From the NCBI RefSeq assembly GCF_017313085.1, contig NZ_JAFLNF010000003.1, positions 310,001 through 374,000 on the forward strand: 64,000 bases of DNA, read 5' to 3'. Shown one piece after another: positions 18,325 through 26,894 of this stretch (position 1 is its first letter; each line of letters starts with the position of its first letter). The position numbers and the translations under genes were made by a program. Source of the stretch: Roseibium limicola (GTDB lineage Bacteria; Pseudomonadota; Alphaproteobacteria; Rhizobiales; Stappiaceae). Under the pieces are notes generated by a model. The model was given only the letters and a program-made list of their open reading frames with translations. It was not told where the DNA came from and did no database searches.

Positions 18325-19065
18325 TCAATCGGGCTTCCGTCCGATGACCATTTCGCGTTTACCGGAGAACCCCTTGGTCTTTTCAATGGTGAAACCGGCG
18401 GCCGAGAGGTTGCGGCGGACCCACCCGGCTGCTGTGTAGGTGGCCAGTGTGCCGCCTGGCGTGGTCAATGAACACACCTGCTGCAACAGATCCAATTGCC
18501 AGAGTTCAGGATTTCTCGACGGCGCAAAGCCATCCAGGTACCAGGCGTCGACGGAGGCTGACGGCGCTGACTGTGCCCCACTGAGTTCGGCGCCCGCATG
18601 TTGCATCAGCTGGCGCGCATCGCCGATCCCCAACAGCAGTTCGTGACCGGCGATCTGCCAGCGGTTCCATCCCGGGCTCGGCTGCCAGTTTGCGAGCAGC
18701 TGCGTGCTCAACTCAGACAGCTGAGGCCAGACCGCCAGGGCCTTGGCAAGCTGGTCCAGGCTCAGGGGGTAAAGCTCGAACGACAGAAAGGTTAGCTTCG
18801 GCGCTGTCTGCTGCTCTGACAAGGTGAGGAGCGTGGTGAGGAAGTTCAGGCCCGTGCCAAAGCCCAATTCCCCAATCGTGAAGCGATCCTGGCCGACCCA
18901 GCGGTCCGGCAGCCGATTGCCGTCCAAAAAGACATGCCGGGTTTCCTCCAGCCCACCATCCATGGAGAAATAGGTATCCTGAAACTGTGGCGAACGCGGC
19001 ACGTCGCCTTCGAGCCACTCCAGCTGTGGACTCTCGTTTGGCTTGTCACAGGTCTCACTCACCAT
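18325..19065 (-). CDS. mnmD: MnmD-like tRNA methyltransferase (MnmC N-terminal activity)
   Basis: A 246-aa SAM-dependent methyltransferase of the DUF752/MnmC1 family. SAM-site motif GELGFGTGLNFL is near residue 65; the family's DAWYLDGFAPSRNPELW lies near residue 172. It methylates 5-aminomethyl-2-thiouridine at the wobble position of tRNA to mnm5s2U. In E. coli this is one half of the fused MnmC; here it stands alone. An FAD oxidoreductase of the MnmC2 type starts 156 bases away on the opposite strand, so both halves are present but not fused. Start taken at 19065; the family region begins at LEWLEGDVPRSPQF. Confidence 0.88.
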   Translation of the reverse strand: MVSETCDKPNESPQLEWLEGDVPRSPQFQDTYFSMDGGLEETRHVFLDGNRLPDRWVGQDRFTIGELGFGTGLNFLTTLLTLSEQQTAPKLTFLSFELYPLSLDQLAKALAVWPQLSELSTQLLANWQPSPGWNRWQIAGHELLLGIGDARQLMQHAGAELSGAQSAPSASVDAWYLDGFAPSRNPELWQLDLLQQVCSLTTPGGTLATYTAAGWVRRNLSAAGFTIEKTKGFSGKREMVIGRKPD

Positions 19066-19220
19066 CTGCCGGCACCTTGCACCATGAACCCGTTAGAGGA
19101 TATGTCGGCAGGAGAGGCCGCCGACGCCTTGTCGGTTTTAGCCTGCCCTCGTAAAAAGCCAACCTCAGATTTCCTCTTCGCCGCCTCTGCCTGTCCTTCT
19201 CCCTTGCCCCGGTTCATGTG

Positions 19221-20363
19221 ATGTCCACCGCACCGCACTCCCCTTTCGATCTTGCCGTTGCCGGCGGAGGAATCTTCGGCCTCAACATCGCCTATCGTGC
19301 CATCCAAGCTGGCATGCGCGTCGTGGTGCTGGAGGCCGACCATGTCGGTGCCGGCGCGTCGGGCGGACTTCTGGGCGCCTTGATGCCGCATATGCCTGCC
19401 CGCTGGAACCCGAAAAAGCAGTTTCAATTCGACGCACTGTCGTCGTTACCGGCGCATGTGCAAGAACTTGAAGCCACAACCGGTATGTCAGCGGGATATC
19501 GCGCCTGCGGCCGCATTCTGCCGATTGTCAGTGAAGACAGACTGGCGCATCACCATGAGCGGGCGGAAGAAGCTTTGGAGCGCTGGAAGCCGCAAGACAC
19601 CGGCTTTTCCTATCGAGTGGAACCACACGGGGCCTATGCGGACTGGCTCTCCCCCTCTGCCGCCCCCCATGGGCTGGTCCACGAAACTCTGGCGGCACGG
19701 GTTGCGCCGCGCGACTACCTGGCTGCGCTGGCCCATGCGATCCGCGCCCAAAACAGCCTTCTGGAGGGTGTCCGATTGGATGCCTATGACGAGGTTACAG
19801 GCAAACTGGACGCCTCCGGCCATACCGGTGCGCTTTATGCTCGTAACCTCGTTCTGGCGACCGGCTATGAAATCTTTCCCCAGATCGCAGCACTGACGGG
19901 CCCGATGATTGGCCGCGGTGAAAAGGGCCAGGCAGTGCTGCTGGAAGGTCACGGGCTGGAAGAGCGTCCGGCCATCTATTGCGACGGCCTGTATGTCGTC
20001 CCGCATGACAATGGCACTGTGGCTGTCGGCTCCACGTCCGAACGCCACGACGAGACCCGTCACGTTGATGCTGAGATGACCGATGAACTCCTGCGCCGTG
20101 CCGTTGCCTTCTGCCCTGCGCTGGCAGGACGTGCGGTGCTGGAACGCTGGGCTGGCGTGCGTCCGCGCTGCAACAAACGAGATCCTTTGGTCGGCAGGCT
20201 TCCCGGACAACAGCGGACTTATATCGCGGCGGGAGGCTTCAAGATATCCTTCGGAATAGCCCATCTGTTGGCCGATGCGCTCATCGCGGAGTTGACCGAT
20301 ACCCCTGCCCGCTTCAGCCTGCCGGAGACTTTTAGGCCCGGACATCATTTTCCCGGGCTCTGA
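19221..20363 (+). CDS. FAD-dependent oxidoreductase, MnmC2/DAO type
   Basis: A 380-aa D-amino-acid-oxidase-fold flavoprotein: FAD-binding LAVAGGGIFGLNIAYRA near residue 13, GAGASGGLLGALMPHMPARW near residue 45, and carboxyl GGFKISFGIAHLLADAL. The GLLGALMPHMPARW stretch after the FAD site is like the oxidoreductase half of MnmC, which removes the carboxymethyl group from cmnm5s2U. Divergence from mnmD supports that role, but a general amine oxidase cannot be excluded. The ATG at 19221 and a GTG at 19218 are adjacent and neither has a clear ribosome-binding site. Confidence 0.8.
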   Translation: MSTAPHSPFDLAVAGGGIFGLNIAYRAIQAGMRVVVLEADHVGAGASGGLLGALMPHMPARWNPKKQFQFDALSSLPAHVQELEATTGMSAGYRACGRILPIVSEDRLAHHHERAEEALERWKPQDTGFSYRVEPHGAYADWLSPSAAPHGLVHETLAARVAPRDYLAALAHAIRAQNSLLEGVRLDAYDEVTGKLDASGHTGALYARNLVLATGYEIFPQIAALTGPMIGRGEKGQAVLLEGHGLEERPAIYCDGLYVVPHDNGTVAVGSTSERHDETRHVDAEMTDELLRRAVAFCPALAGRAVLERWAGVRPRCNKRDPLVGRLPGQQRTYIAAGGFKISFGIAHLLADALIAELTDTPARFSLPETFRPGHHFPGL

Positions 20364-20374
20364 ACAGACGCCTT

Positions 20375-20405
20375 GACCTGACTGCTAGGAGCCCGCAGTC
20401 AGGTC
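20375..20405 (+). terminator. Hairpin after the MnmC2-like gene
   Basis: Perfect 11-bp stem GACCTGACTGC/GCAGTCAGGTC, 9-base loop, followed only by a weak T-rich stretch. Likely end of the MnmC2-like transcript or attenuation before the YbaK gene. Confidence 0.5.
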
Positions 20406-20447
20406 CGTTATTTCGCTTCGTTTTCTCCCAATAGCCAAGGATGTCCC

Positions 20448-20921
20448 ATGAGCCTGGAAAGTGTACGCGCCCAATTGAGCAAGGCCGCCCCTGATCTGAT
20501 CATCCTGACGACCGAAGACAGCAGCGCCACAGTCAGCGAAGCAGCTCAGGCGCACGGCGTTGCGCAGGCACAAATTGCCAAGACGCTCTCCTTTCGGGTG
20601 AAAGATGAAGTCTGCCTGCTGGTGGCACGGGGAGATGCCAGGCTGGACAACAAGAAAGCCAAGGCCGCCTTTGGTGGCAAGGTGAAAATGCTGGGCCTTG
20701 AAGAGGTCGAGGAGGTCACCGGGCACCCGGTTGGCGGCGTGTGCCCGTTTGGACTGGCACGTCCGCTGAAAATCTATTGTGACGTGAGCCTGCAAGCATT
20801 CGACGAAGTCATACCGGCGGCCGGCGCAATCAATGCGGCCTTGCGCATTTCTCCGTTGCAGATGGCAGAGATCACCAGCGCGACCTGGGTCGATGTCTGT
20901 CAGGAACCGGCATCCGCCTGA
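20448..20921 (+). CDS. YbaK/EbsC-family aminoacyl-tRNA deacylase
   Basis: A 157-aa protein of the YbaK/ProX editing family, which hydrolyses mischarged aminoacyl-tRNAs (such as Cys- or Ala-tRNA-Pro). Family features are IAKTLSFRVKDEVCLLVARGD around residue 45, with the conserved lysine, and VEEVTGHPVGGVCPFGL near residue 87, where the GxxPFG loop is typical. An AAGGATG ribosome-binding site precedes the ATG. Exact editing substrate cannot be assigned. Confidence 0.9.
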   Translation: MSLESVRAQLSKAAPDLIILTTEDSSATVSEAAQAHGVAQAQIAKTLSFRVKDEVCLLVARGDARLDNKKAKAAFGGKVKMLGLEEVEEVTGHPVGGVCPFGLARPLKIYCDVSLQAFDEVIPAAGAINAALRISPLQMAEITSATWVDVCQEPASA

Positions 20922-20957
20922 AGTCCGTCGAAACTTACCCTCACTCCAGCGAAAACA

Positions 20958-20997
20958 AAAAAAGCCCCGGAGCCTGATAAAGGCCTCGGGGCTTGTT
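20958..20997. terminator. Bidirectional terminator between YbaK gene and TRAP operon
   Basis: Arms AGCCCCGGAGCC and GGCCTCGGGGCT form a near-perfect stem. On the minus strand it is followed by a T7 run, ending the TRAP operon; on the plus strand TTGTTGTT follows, ending the YbaK transcript. Confidence 0.8.
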
Positions 20998-21015
20998 GTT
21001 GGAACCTGCCGTTCG

Positions 21016-22326
21016 CTACAGCGCCCAGATTGCCAGGGGCGGGTAGAACAGCAGCAGTGCCAGCACGATCAACTGCAACCCAATGAAGGGCAGCAGAGCC
21101 TTGTAGATCTGGCCGAGTGTAATGTCGCGCGGCGCCACGCTCTTCAGATAGAAGGCAGCGGGTCCGAACGGCGGCGTCAGATAGGAAACCTGCATGTTGA
21201 CCGCAAACAGGATGCCGAACCAGATCGGGTCGTAGCCCAGCTTGATCACGATCGGCACGAAGATCGGCAAAGTCAGCAAGGCTATGCCGATCCAGTCGAG
21301 GAACATGCCAAGGACGATCAGGATCAGCATCATCACCATGATAACAACGACCGGCGCTGCGTCCAGACCGAGAATGGTCGAGGACACGAAACGGTTGCCG
21401 CCCATCAGGTTGTAGACACCGACCAAAACCGCCGCCGCGATGCCGATCCAAATGATCATGCCGCAGGTTTCCAGCGTATGGACAAGGCTTTCCTGCATCA
21501 TCTTCAGGTTCAGCTCACGCCGCAGCAGCGACAGAACCAGCACCGAGGACACACCAAGCGCCGCAGCTTCCGTGACCGAGGCCACACCGCCATAGATCGA
21601 GCCGAGCACCACGAAGATGATCAGGAATGGCTGGATCAGTGCCTTGATGGCACCGCCAAGCGATTCCTTTGCCCGATCCTCTGCCGACATGGGAGGGCCC
21701 ATTTCCGGATTGCGGAGGCAACGGAAGAGCACATAGGCAACATAGATCGCCAGCAGCAGCAGCGCTGGCGTAATGGCCGCCACAAACAGATCGGCAATCG
21801 AAACGCCGGCAACCAGACCGTAGATGATCAAGACGATCGATGGCGGCATCATGGTTCCGAGCGAACCGCCCGCACAGACCACGCCAATCGACAGGCTCTT
21901 GTCGTAACCAAGGCGCAGCATTTGTGGCAGGGCCAGAATGCCAAGCAGGACGATCTCTCCGCCAATTACGCCAGACATGGCCGCCATCAGGATGGCAACG
22001 ATCAGGGTTTGCACCGCCACTCCGCCGGGAAGGCGCCCGGCGAGGATCCGCATTCCGTTGAACAGATCCTTGGCGATGCCCGATCGGTCGAGAAGGGCTG
22101 CCATGAAGACGAACATCGGAATGGCGACGAGGGAATATTCTGTGATGAAGCCGAAGATACGCGACGTCACCAGCGGCAAGGCCATTTCGCCGAACCAGCC
22201 GTAGGTGAAGGCAAGTGCCACCAGGCCAGTCACCCAGGCCAGAGGCTGGCCGGTGATCAGCAGAGCAAAGATGGCGCCCACCAGAACATAGGTGCCGTAT
22301 TCAATACCGAGAGAACTGAGATCCAT
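21016..22326 (-). CDS. dctM: TRAP transporter large permease (DctM)
   Basis: A 436-aa inner-membrane protein with about 12-13 hydrophobic segments, the Na+-driven channel subunit of a TRAP transporter. Family features: FVFMAALLDRSGIAKDLF, VQTLIVAILMAAMSGVIGGE, SIGVVCAGGSLGTMMPPSIV and the terminal LTPPFGPAAFYLKSVAP. The start is the ATG at 22326 (MDLSSLGIEYGTYVLVG), one base after the dctQ stop; the longer frame is not used. Terminated by the hairpin at 20958-20997. Substrate is not deducible; the binding protein resembles those for organic and 2-oxo acids. Confidence 0.94.
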   Translation of the reverse strand: MDLSSLGIEYGTYVLVGAIFALLITGQPLAWVTGLVALAFTYGWFGEMALPLVTSRIFGFITEYSLVAIPMFVFMAALLDRSGIAKDLFNGMRILAGRLPGGVAVQTLIVAILMAAMSGVIGGEIVLLGILALPQMLRLGYDKSLSIGVVCAGGSLGTMMPPSIVLIIYGLVAGVSIADLFVAAITPALLLLAIYVAYVLFRCLRNPEMGPPMSAEDRAKESLGGAIKALIQPFLIIFVVLGSIYGGVASVTEAAALGVSSVLVLSLLRRELNLKMMQESLVHTLETCGMIIWIGIAAAVLVGVYNLMGGNRFVSSTILGLDAAPVVVIMVMMLILIVLGMFLDWIGIALLTLPIFVPIVIKLGYDPIWFGILFAVNMQVSYLTPPFGPAAFYLKSVAPRDITLGQIYKALLPFIGLQLIVLALLLFYPPLAIWAL

Positions 22327-22327
22327 A

Positions 22328-22951
22328 TCAGCGCGCCCCCTGTCTGGCCGGGGTGTCCGATGGCTTGCGGCGCAGTGCCTCAAGCAGATGCAGGAACGAC
22401 TGGACGAACATCATACAGACGCAGAAGAAAATAATAATCTTCAAGAGCGCGGGCGTCGGGGGATTCCAGGCTGTGCCCGTTCCTTCAAAATGGATAGCGC
22501 CGGTGGGCGTGTGCGTAGCTTTCCACATCAAGGTCCAGCCCGCATGACCCAGGCCAGCGAAGAACACCATGGCGATGAGAGAGTTGATCACGTCCAACCA
22601 GCGCCGCGCCTTCTCCGACACGGCATCATATAGCACGCGCACACGGATGTGCTTGTCACGGGACAAGGCAATCGGACCACCGATCAGGAAGACAGCGGCA
22701 ATCAGGAATGTTGTGGATTCATGTGCCCAATACGTTGGACTGTCGAAGACGTAGCGAGAGATGACTTCATACACGCTGACGAAGAATGCCAGGAAAATCG
22801 CCCAGGCGAACACCTTGGAACTCATCGCAATGGCAGCGTCGAGACGTGAACGGATTGCGCCGCCTTCACCAAGGTCTTCCTGAGCCTTACCCATTCCCTT
22901 TTGCACTTCAAGGCCTTGGTCTTCCGCCTGAAGCCTTTCATTATCCGGCAT
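22328..22951 (-). CDS. dctQ: TRAP transporter small permease (DctQ)
   Basis: A 207-aa protein with four hydrophobic helices after a polar 35-residue lead, the usual DctQ topology. Diagnostic stretch: VYEVISRYVFDSPTYWAHES near residue 61, then IALSRDKHIRVRVLYD. It partners the DctM subunit. A GGAGGATATGC ribosome-binding site precedes the ATG. Immediately upstream of dctM with one base between. Confidence 0.92.
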   Translation of the reverse strand: MPDNERLQAEDQGLEVQKGMGKAQEDLGEGGAIRSRLDAAIAMSSKVFAWAIFLAFFVSVYEVISRYVFDSPTYWAHESTTFLIAAVFLIGGPIALSRDKHIRVRVLYDAVSEKARRWLDVINSLIAMVFFAGLGHAGWTLMWKATHTPTGAIHFEGTGTAWNPPTPALLKIIIFFCVCMMFVQSFLHLLEALRRKPSDTPARQGAR

Positions 22952-22974
22952 GCATATCCTCCCTAAGCGCCGAA

Positions 22975-22998
22975 CGCCCGACAGGTGTCTGCCGGGCG
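22975..22998 (-). repeat. Hairpin between dctP and dctQ
   Basis: CGCCCG-A-CAG-GTGT-CTG-C-CGGGCG forms a strong stem-loop 28 bases after the dctP stop and lacks a T run. Such intercistronic hairpins stabilise the upstream message, giving more binding protein than permease (inference). Confidence 0.55.
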
Positions 22999-23025
22999 CT
23001 TGAGGTTTTTATGTCCTGTCTCAAG

Positions 23026-24045
23026 TCAGAGCAGGTTGCGGCCTTTCAGATAGGCCACCACGGCGTCGTAGTAGCGCTGGGTCATTTCAGTTTTTCCAGC
23101 CCAGTTTTCCCACTCAGCCTGAGCGATGCGACGGAACTTGGCGCGCTCATCACCCGACCAGTTGATGATTTCGATTTCCGGGTTTTCCTTCGCCTGGCTC
23201 ACGGCTTCGGCATCGAGCTGACGCACGGAGTAAACGTGCTGGAAAATGAAGACATCGACAGATGCATTCAGGATCGACTTCAGATCCTCTGGCAGCCCGT
23301 CCCAGATTTCCTTGTTCATCGAGATGTCGATCAACGGCAGGGAATGGAAGCCCGGATACAGCGGGTAATGGGCAATGTCGTTCATGCCCTGCTTCTGGTT
23401 GGCAGCAAAGACTGTGTAGTCAGCAGCATCCACCACGCCCTTGTCGAGGGCTGTGAAAACTTCGGAACCCGGCAGAGCAACCGGTGCGGCACCGGCCTTC
23501 TGGAAGATCTCGTAGACCATGCCTTCCGGTGCGCGCAGCTTGACGCCCTTCAGGTCGTCGACTGAACGGATCGGCACGGAGGCAACGAAAGCCTCTGGCT
23601 CAGTTGCAGCAGCTCCGAGGAAATGAACGCCGTAAGGCTCAACCAATTCAGAGTAGAGTTCCTGACCGCCACCGGACTGCATGAACCCAAGCAATTCGAA
23701 GGGATCGGACCATGCGCCAACGAGGTTGCCCATCATCGCAAATGCCGGGTCTTTCCCTGCAAAGTAGCTCGGATCCGTCAGGTGACCCTGAAGAATTCCA
23801 GCCCCGACAGCTTCCAGCGTGTCGGTGTGCGGAACAACTGCGCCGATTGGCAGGATCTCGATTTCGATCCGGCCACCGGACATTTCGCCGACTGTATCAG
23901 CCCACTTTTGCTTGTTGATGAAGCCAGGCTCACCAGCCGTTTCGGACGTCTGGAACGTCCAGTTGTAGTCAGCGGCCTGCGCAGCAGCGGACATGGCAAT
24001 GACGGAGACCGTCACAGCGACGGTCTTCATAAAGGATTTGAACAT
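23026..24045 (-). CDS. dctP: TRAP transporter substrate-binding protein (DctP)
   Basis: A 339-aa periplasmic protein. A Sec signal peptide is clear: MFKSFMKTVAVTVSVIAMSA followed by cleavage after AQAA. The mature protein is of the DctP type, with FINKQKWADTVGEMSGGRIE, LKGVKLRAPEGMVYEIFQKAGAAP, where the arginine is the usual carboxylate ligand, and GVVDAADYTVFAANQKQGMN. The latter region resembles binding proteins for 2-oxo or aromatic-type acids (TakP-like), but the ligand is unknown. Start at 24045, preceded by GGGAGGAAACC; the in-frame extension to 24210 lacks signal-peptide logic. First gene of the operon. Confidence 0.93.
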   Translation of the reverse strand: MFKSFMKTVAVTVSVIAMSAAAQAADYNWTFQTSETAGEPGFINKQKWADTVGEMSGGRIEIEILPIGAVVPHTDTLEAVGAGILQGHLTDPSYFAGKDPAFAMMGNLVGAWSDPFELLGFMQSGGGQELYSELVEPYGVHFLGAAATEPEAFVASVPIRSVDDLKGVKLRAPEGMVYEIFQKAGAAPVALPGSEVFTALDKGVVDAADYTVFAANQKQGMNDIAHYPLYPGFHSLPLIDISMNKEIWDGLPEDLKSILNASVDVFIFQHVYSVRQLDAEAVSQAKENPEIEIINWSGDERAKFRRIAQAEWENWAGKTEMTQRYYDAVVAYLKGRNLL

Positions 24046-24447
24046 GAGGGTTTCCTCCCGAGAAACAAAATTTAAGGAACCTTGAGGAGCGCTCCTCATC
24101 CTAAAAACGCTCACTCGTCCCTGCCAAGAATGGAACATCCCTGACCGAAAGTTGCAAGAGCTAATACAGAGTCGATAAATGGCTTGAGACACCTGCGGCA
24201 CAAACGACAAGGGTTTGACGGCCCTGCATTTTTCCGAAACCCACAGCCGGGATCAACAGGCGCAAACCCCTTTCAGTGCCACCTGAGGTTTTAACCGTTT
24301 GCCAGCAGAAACCAGAGCAAGAAGGCAGAAAGGCCAGAGCACGTTAGTCACGGCAGAGCGTTTGCCGGCCCTTAAAATGACAGCGGCCATGAAACGAGCT
24401 TCAGTTGGAGACCCATACTCAATTTTACGGAAATATATTTGGAAAAG
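24046..24447. other. Upstream region of TRAP operon
   Basis: 402 bases with no gene that I can support. It should hold the dctP promoter and the 3' flank of the tRNA-Gln gene. No convincing operator palindrome seen. Confidence 0.5.
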
Positions 24448-24522
24448 TGGCTGGGGTGGCAGGATTCGAACCTGCGCATGCCGGTACCAAAAACCAGTGC
24501 CTTACCGCTTGGCTACACCCCA
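24448..24522 (-). tRNA. tRNA-Gln (anticodon TTG)
   Basis: 75 bases including an encoded CCA. Acceptor arms TGGGGTG and CACCCCA pair fully. The anticodon stem CTGGT/ACCGG encloses loop TTTTGGT, giving anticodon TTG for CAA codons; the T arm has GGTTCGAATCC. All arms fold. Confidence 0.96.
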
Positions 24523-24946
24523 GTATCGCATTTGTCAGCGGTGATGTTTGACAGTGCGTCTGTGAGAAGGGTGTATATCCAAACCCTTGAGCAAGTTCAA
24601 GAGAAAGACAGCCCCCCGATTGCTGGTGTTCGAGCAGTTTTCCCCAGAGGACTTCTCGTGGTGCAAGTTTTCCACGTCGTTCCCAGAGATCCAGGATGTT
24701 CTGTGACCAGTGAATTCAGCCTCCGTCGACCGCCATGCGGCCCATCCTCACAGGCGCTAGCGACTTGAAAAACGACGGTACTTGGGCCTCCGCATAGAGT
24801 GGCTTCATAGCCGGTGAAACTTTCCACAGTGGCTGGAGAAATTCGCTTGCGGCACCGAAAACGCGATGCTAATAGAGCGCCACATCAGCAGCGGGCCTCG
24901 CCCGCGTTGTTCCCGACAAGCCTTTTAGAGCTTGAGAATACAGTGT
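24523..24946. other. Spacer between the two tRNA genes
   Basis: 424 bases between divergently placed tRNA-Gln and tRNA-Pro. It contains short frames on both strands but none with a ribosome-binding site or recognisable sequence. I see nothing else in it. Confidence 0.5.
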
Positions 24947-25023
24947 CGGAGTGTAGCGCAGCCTGGTAGCGCACCTCGTTCGGGACGAGGGGGTCGGAGG
25001 TTCGAATCCTCTCACTCCGACCA
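24947..25023 (+). tRNA. tRNA-Pro (anticodon CGG)
   Basis: 77 bases including an encoded CCA. Acceptor CGGAGTG/CACTCCG pairs fully. Anticodon stem CCTCG/CGAGG encloses loop TTCGGGA with anticodon CGG for CCG codons. D arm GCGCAGCCTGGTAGCGC and T arm GGAGGTTCGAATCCTCT are standard. Confidence 0.96.
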
Positions 25024-25166
25024 TTCTTCTTTTCTCCCATGCAAGTCTTCGACTTGATCCATGATTGTGGTAATGCGCATACCTGTGCGTTCAATTGCCT
25101 AGAATTTCGCTTTACCGTTCCTGCGTGCCTCTGGTCTGGCGGACAAATATCAGCTATCGGGCGGGC

Positions 25167-26009
25167 ATGCGTCTTCATGCCATCAGCGACCTCCATCTGT
25201 CTGCCGACAACAATCGGCAAGCTGTCCTCGATCTCCCGGATTTCGGGCCCGACTGGTTGATCGTTGCCGGTGATGTGGCAGAGCGCTTCAAGGATATTCG
25301 TTTCGGCATCGAAGAACTGGCAAAGCGGTTTGCCAAAGTGCTCTGGGTTCCCGGCAATCACGAACTCTGGTCAATCCGCCGCAAGAATACCCCACCGCCC
25401 TTGCGCGGCGTGGAGCGCTACAAGGCGCTTGTCGATCTGGTACGTGACGCTGGTGGCCTGACGCCAGAAGATCCATTTGCAGTCTGGGGAGGTCAAAGCC
25501 ACGACGCGGAGCCCTCTCCCATTGTTCTGGCCCCGCTGTTTCTGCTTTACGACTACAGCTTCCGGCCCGCGCATGTCGCTCAGGAAGATGTGGTTCGATG
25601 GGCGCGGGAGCACCGAACGGCTTGCGGCGATCAGTTTTATCTCAAGCCTGACCCGCATGAGAGCCGCGAGGCCTGGTGTGCGGAGCGGCTGAAACTCACT
25701 GAAAAGCGATTGAGTGACGCCTTGGCAAGTCTGCCGGAAGGGGCACGCACGGTGCTGATCAATCATTACCCCTTGCGAGAAGAGCTGATCCGCCTGCCCC
25801 GGGCGCCGCGCCTCACCCCGTGGTGCGGAACCCGTGCGACCCACGACTGGCATACGCGTTTCAATGCACTGGCGGCCATCTACGGCCATCTGCACACGCG
25901 TCGAACCGACCACCGGGACGGCACCCGCTTTGAGGAAGTATCGCTTGGCTATCCACAGCAGTGGGATCAATCCCGCGGGCTCGCCGCTTATCTGCGTCGT
26001 ATCCTTTAA
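25167..26009 (+). CDS. Calcineurin-like metallophosphoesterase
   Basis: A 280-aa cytoplasmic protein with all five metallophosphoesterase blocks: MRLHAISDLHLS (DxH, residue 9), LIVAGDVAERF (GDxxE-like, residue 36), WVPGNHELW (GNHE), INHYP (residue 196) and IYGHLHTRRTD (GHxH, residue 237). These bind two metals for phosphoester hydrolysis; the substrate is unknown. The start at 25167 is chosen because the family begins at MRLHAISD; the frame open upstream to 25095 has no homology. It is convergent with the phosphopantetheinyl transferase gene, 15 bases apart. Confidence 0.88.
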   Translation: MRLHAISDLHLSADNNRQAVLDLPDFGPDWLIVAGDVAERFKDIRFGIEELAKRFAKVLWVPGNHELWSIRRKNTPPPLRGVERYKALVDLVRDAGGLTPEDPFAVWGGQSHDAEPSPIVLAPLFLLYDYSFRPAHVAQEDVVRWAREHRTACGDQFYLKPDPHESREAWCAERLKLTEKRLSDALASLPEGARTVLINHYPLREELIRLPRAPRLTPWCGTRATHDWHTRFNALAAIYGHLHTRRTDHRDGTRFEEVSLGYPQQWDQSRGLAAYLRRIL

Positions 26010-26024
26010 CTACGCACAGCGCAG

Positions 26025-26837
26025 TTAGACGCCAAGCATGACCTGGCGAACACCCACAGCAATCGGCTCCTCCCCCCGGCTGACGGCGACACCGAGAATG
26101 TGATTGTCGGTGAGGCGTAGCTGCGCAAACTGCCAGCTGCAATCCGGATCTATTGCGCCATCGAAGTACACCTGTGGAGATTTGTCTTCGGAACCAAGCT
26201 GGAAGGAAATCCGCTTCAGGGGCTGCGCCAACCCCTTGCCGATTGCTTTGACGTAGGCCTCTTTCAAGGTCCAGAACTGCAGAAACACAGGTAGCCGGTC
26301 GCGTTCTTTTTCCGCAAAAATCGCCGCGCATTCTGCGTCGCTGAAGACACGTTTCGCCACCAGCTCCATGCTTGGTGAGCGGTCCAGGCGCTCGACGTCC
26401 ACGCCGATGTCGCGTCTCATGCTCAGGCCCGCAGCAACCAGGCCATTGGTGTGTGAGAGGTTCAAACGCAATCGCGCCGCCCCAGGGGCACAAATGACCT
26501 CCGGTTTGCCACGCTCGCCAATCTCAAAGCGAAAGAACCGCGGGTCCTCTCCGGTCGCCCGACTGAGCATCAACCGCCCCAGCGCATGGGCTGCGATATA
26601 ACTGAACCGGGCGCCATCCTGCTGAAACCTGGAGGAACGCTCCAGCTCGTCCTCAGAGAGAAGATCTTCCAGTCTCTGCCAAGCCGTCGCGCTAGCATCA
26701 TCCGCGAGGGGGGAAGGAAGCGGTGCGAGCCACACGCGCACCTCCTGCGGGCTCAGCGGCTGCACAGCAGTGGACGTCGTTCCCGATGACGGGCTCAGAT
26801 CGAGTATGTCAGTTTCAGCAGGGGCAAAGCTCATCAT
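26025..26837 (-). CDS. 4'-phosphopantetheinyl transferase (Sfp type)
   Basis: A 270-aa enzyme that moves the phosphopantetheine arm from CoA to a carrier-protein serine. The Sfp/AcpT motifs are present: NLSHTNGLVAAGL near residue 125, IGVDVERLDRS near residue 145 (Mg2+ aspartate and glutamate), and FWTLKEAYVKAIGKGL near residue 187. The full-length, two-lobed size indicates the Sfp type used for peptide or polyketide synthases or for lysine biosynthesis-like proteins, rather than the short AcpS. No carrier-protein gene lies in the window, so its client is unknown. Confidence 0.92.
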   Translation of the reverse strand: MMSFAPAETDILDLSPSSGTTSTAVQPLSPQEVRVWLAPLPSPLADDASATAWQRLEDLLSEDELERSSRFQQDGARFSYIAAHALGRLMLSRATGEDPRFFRFEIGERGKPEVICAPGAARLRLNLSHTNGLVAAGLSMRRDIGVDVERLDRSPSMELVAKRVFSDAECAAIFAEKERDRLPVFLQFWTLKEAYVKAIGKGLAQPLKRISFQLGSEDKSPQVYFDGAIDPDCSWQFAQLRLTDNHILGVAVSRGEEPIAVGVRQVMLGV

Positions 26838-26894
26838 GGCCCCAGCCTATAGCAGTTGGTCGCCTGTTGGCGTACCCCTCTTGTTGGCAGTCGA

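Noticed and set aside
20833-22434. 533-aa plus-strand frame across the TRAP permease genes
   Set aside because: Antisense shadow of dctM/dctQ: rich in Gln, His, Arg and Asp with no domain, while the minus strand encodes clear membrane proteins.
24523-24946. Integration or att-site remnant between the tRNA genes
   Set aside because: No duplication of a tRNA 3' end or integrase fragment could be found nearby.
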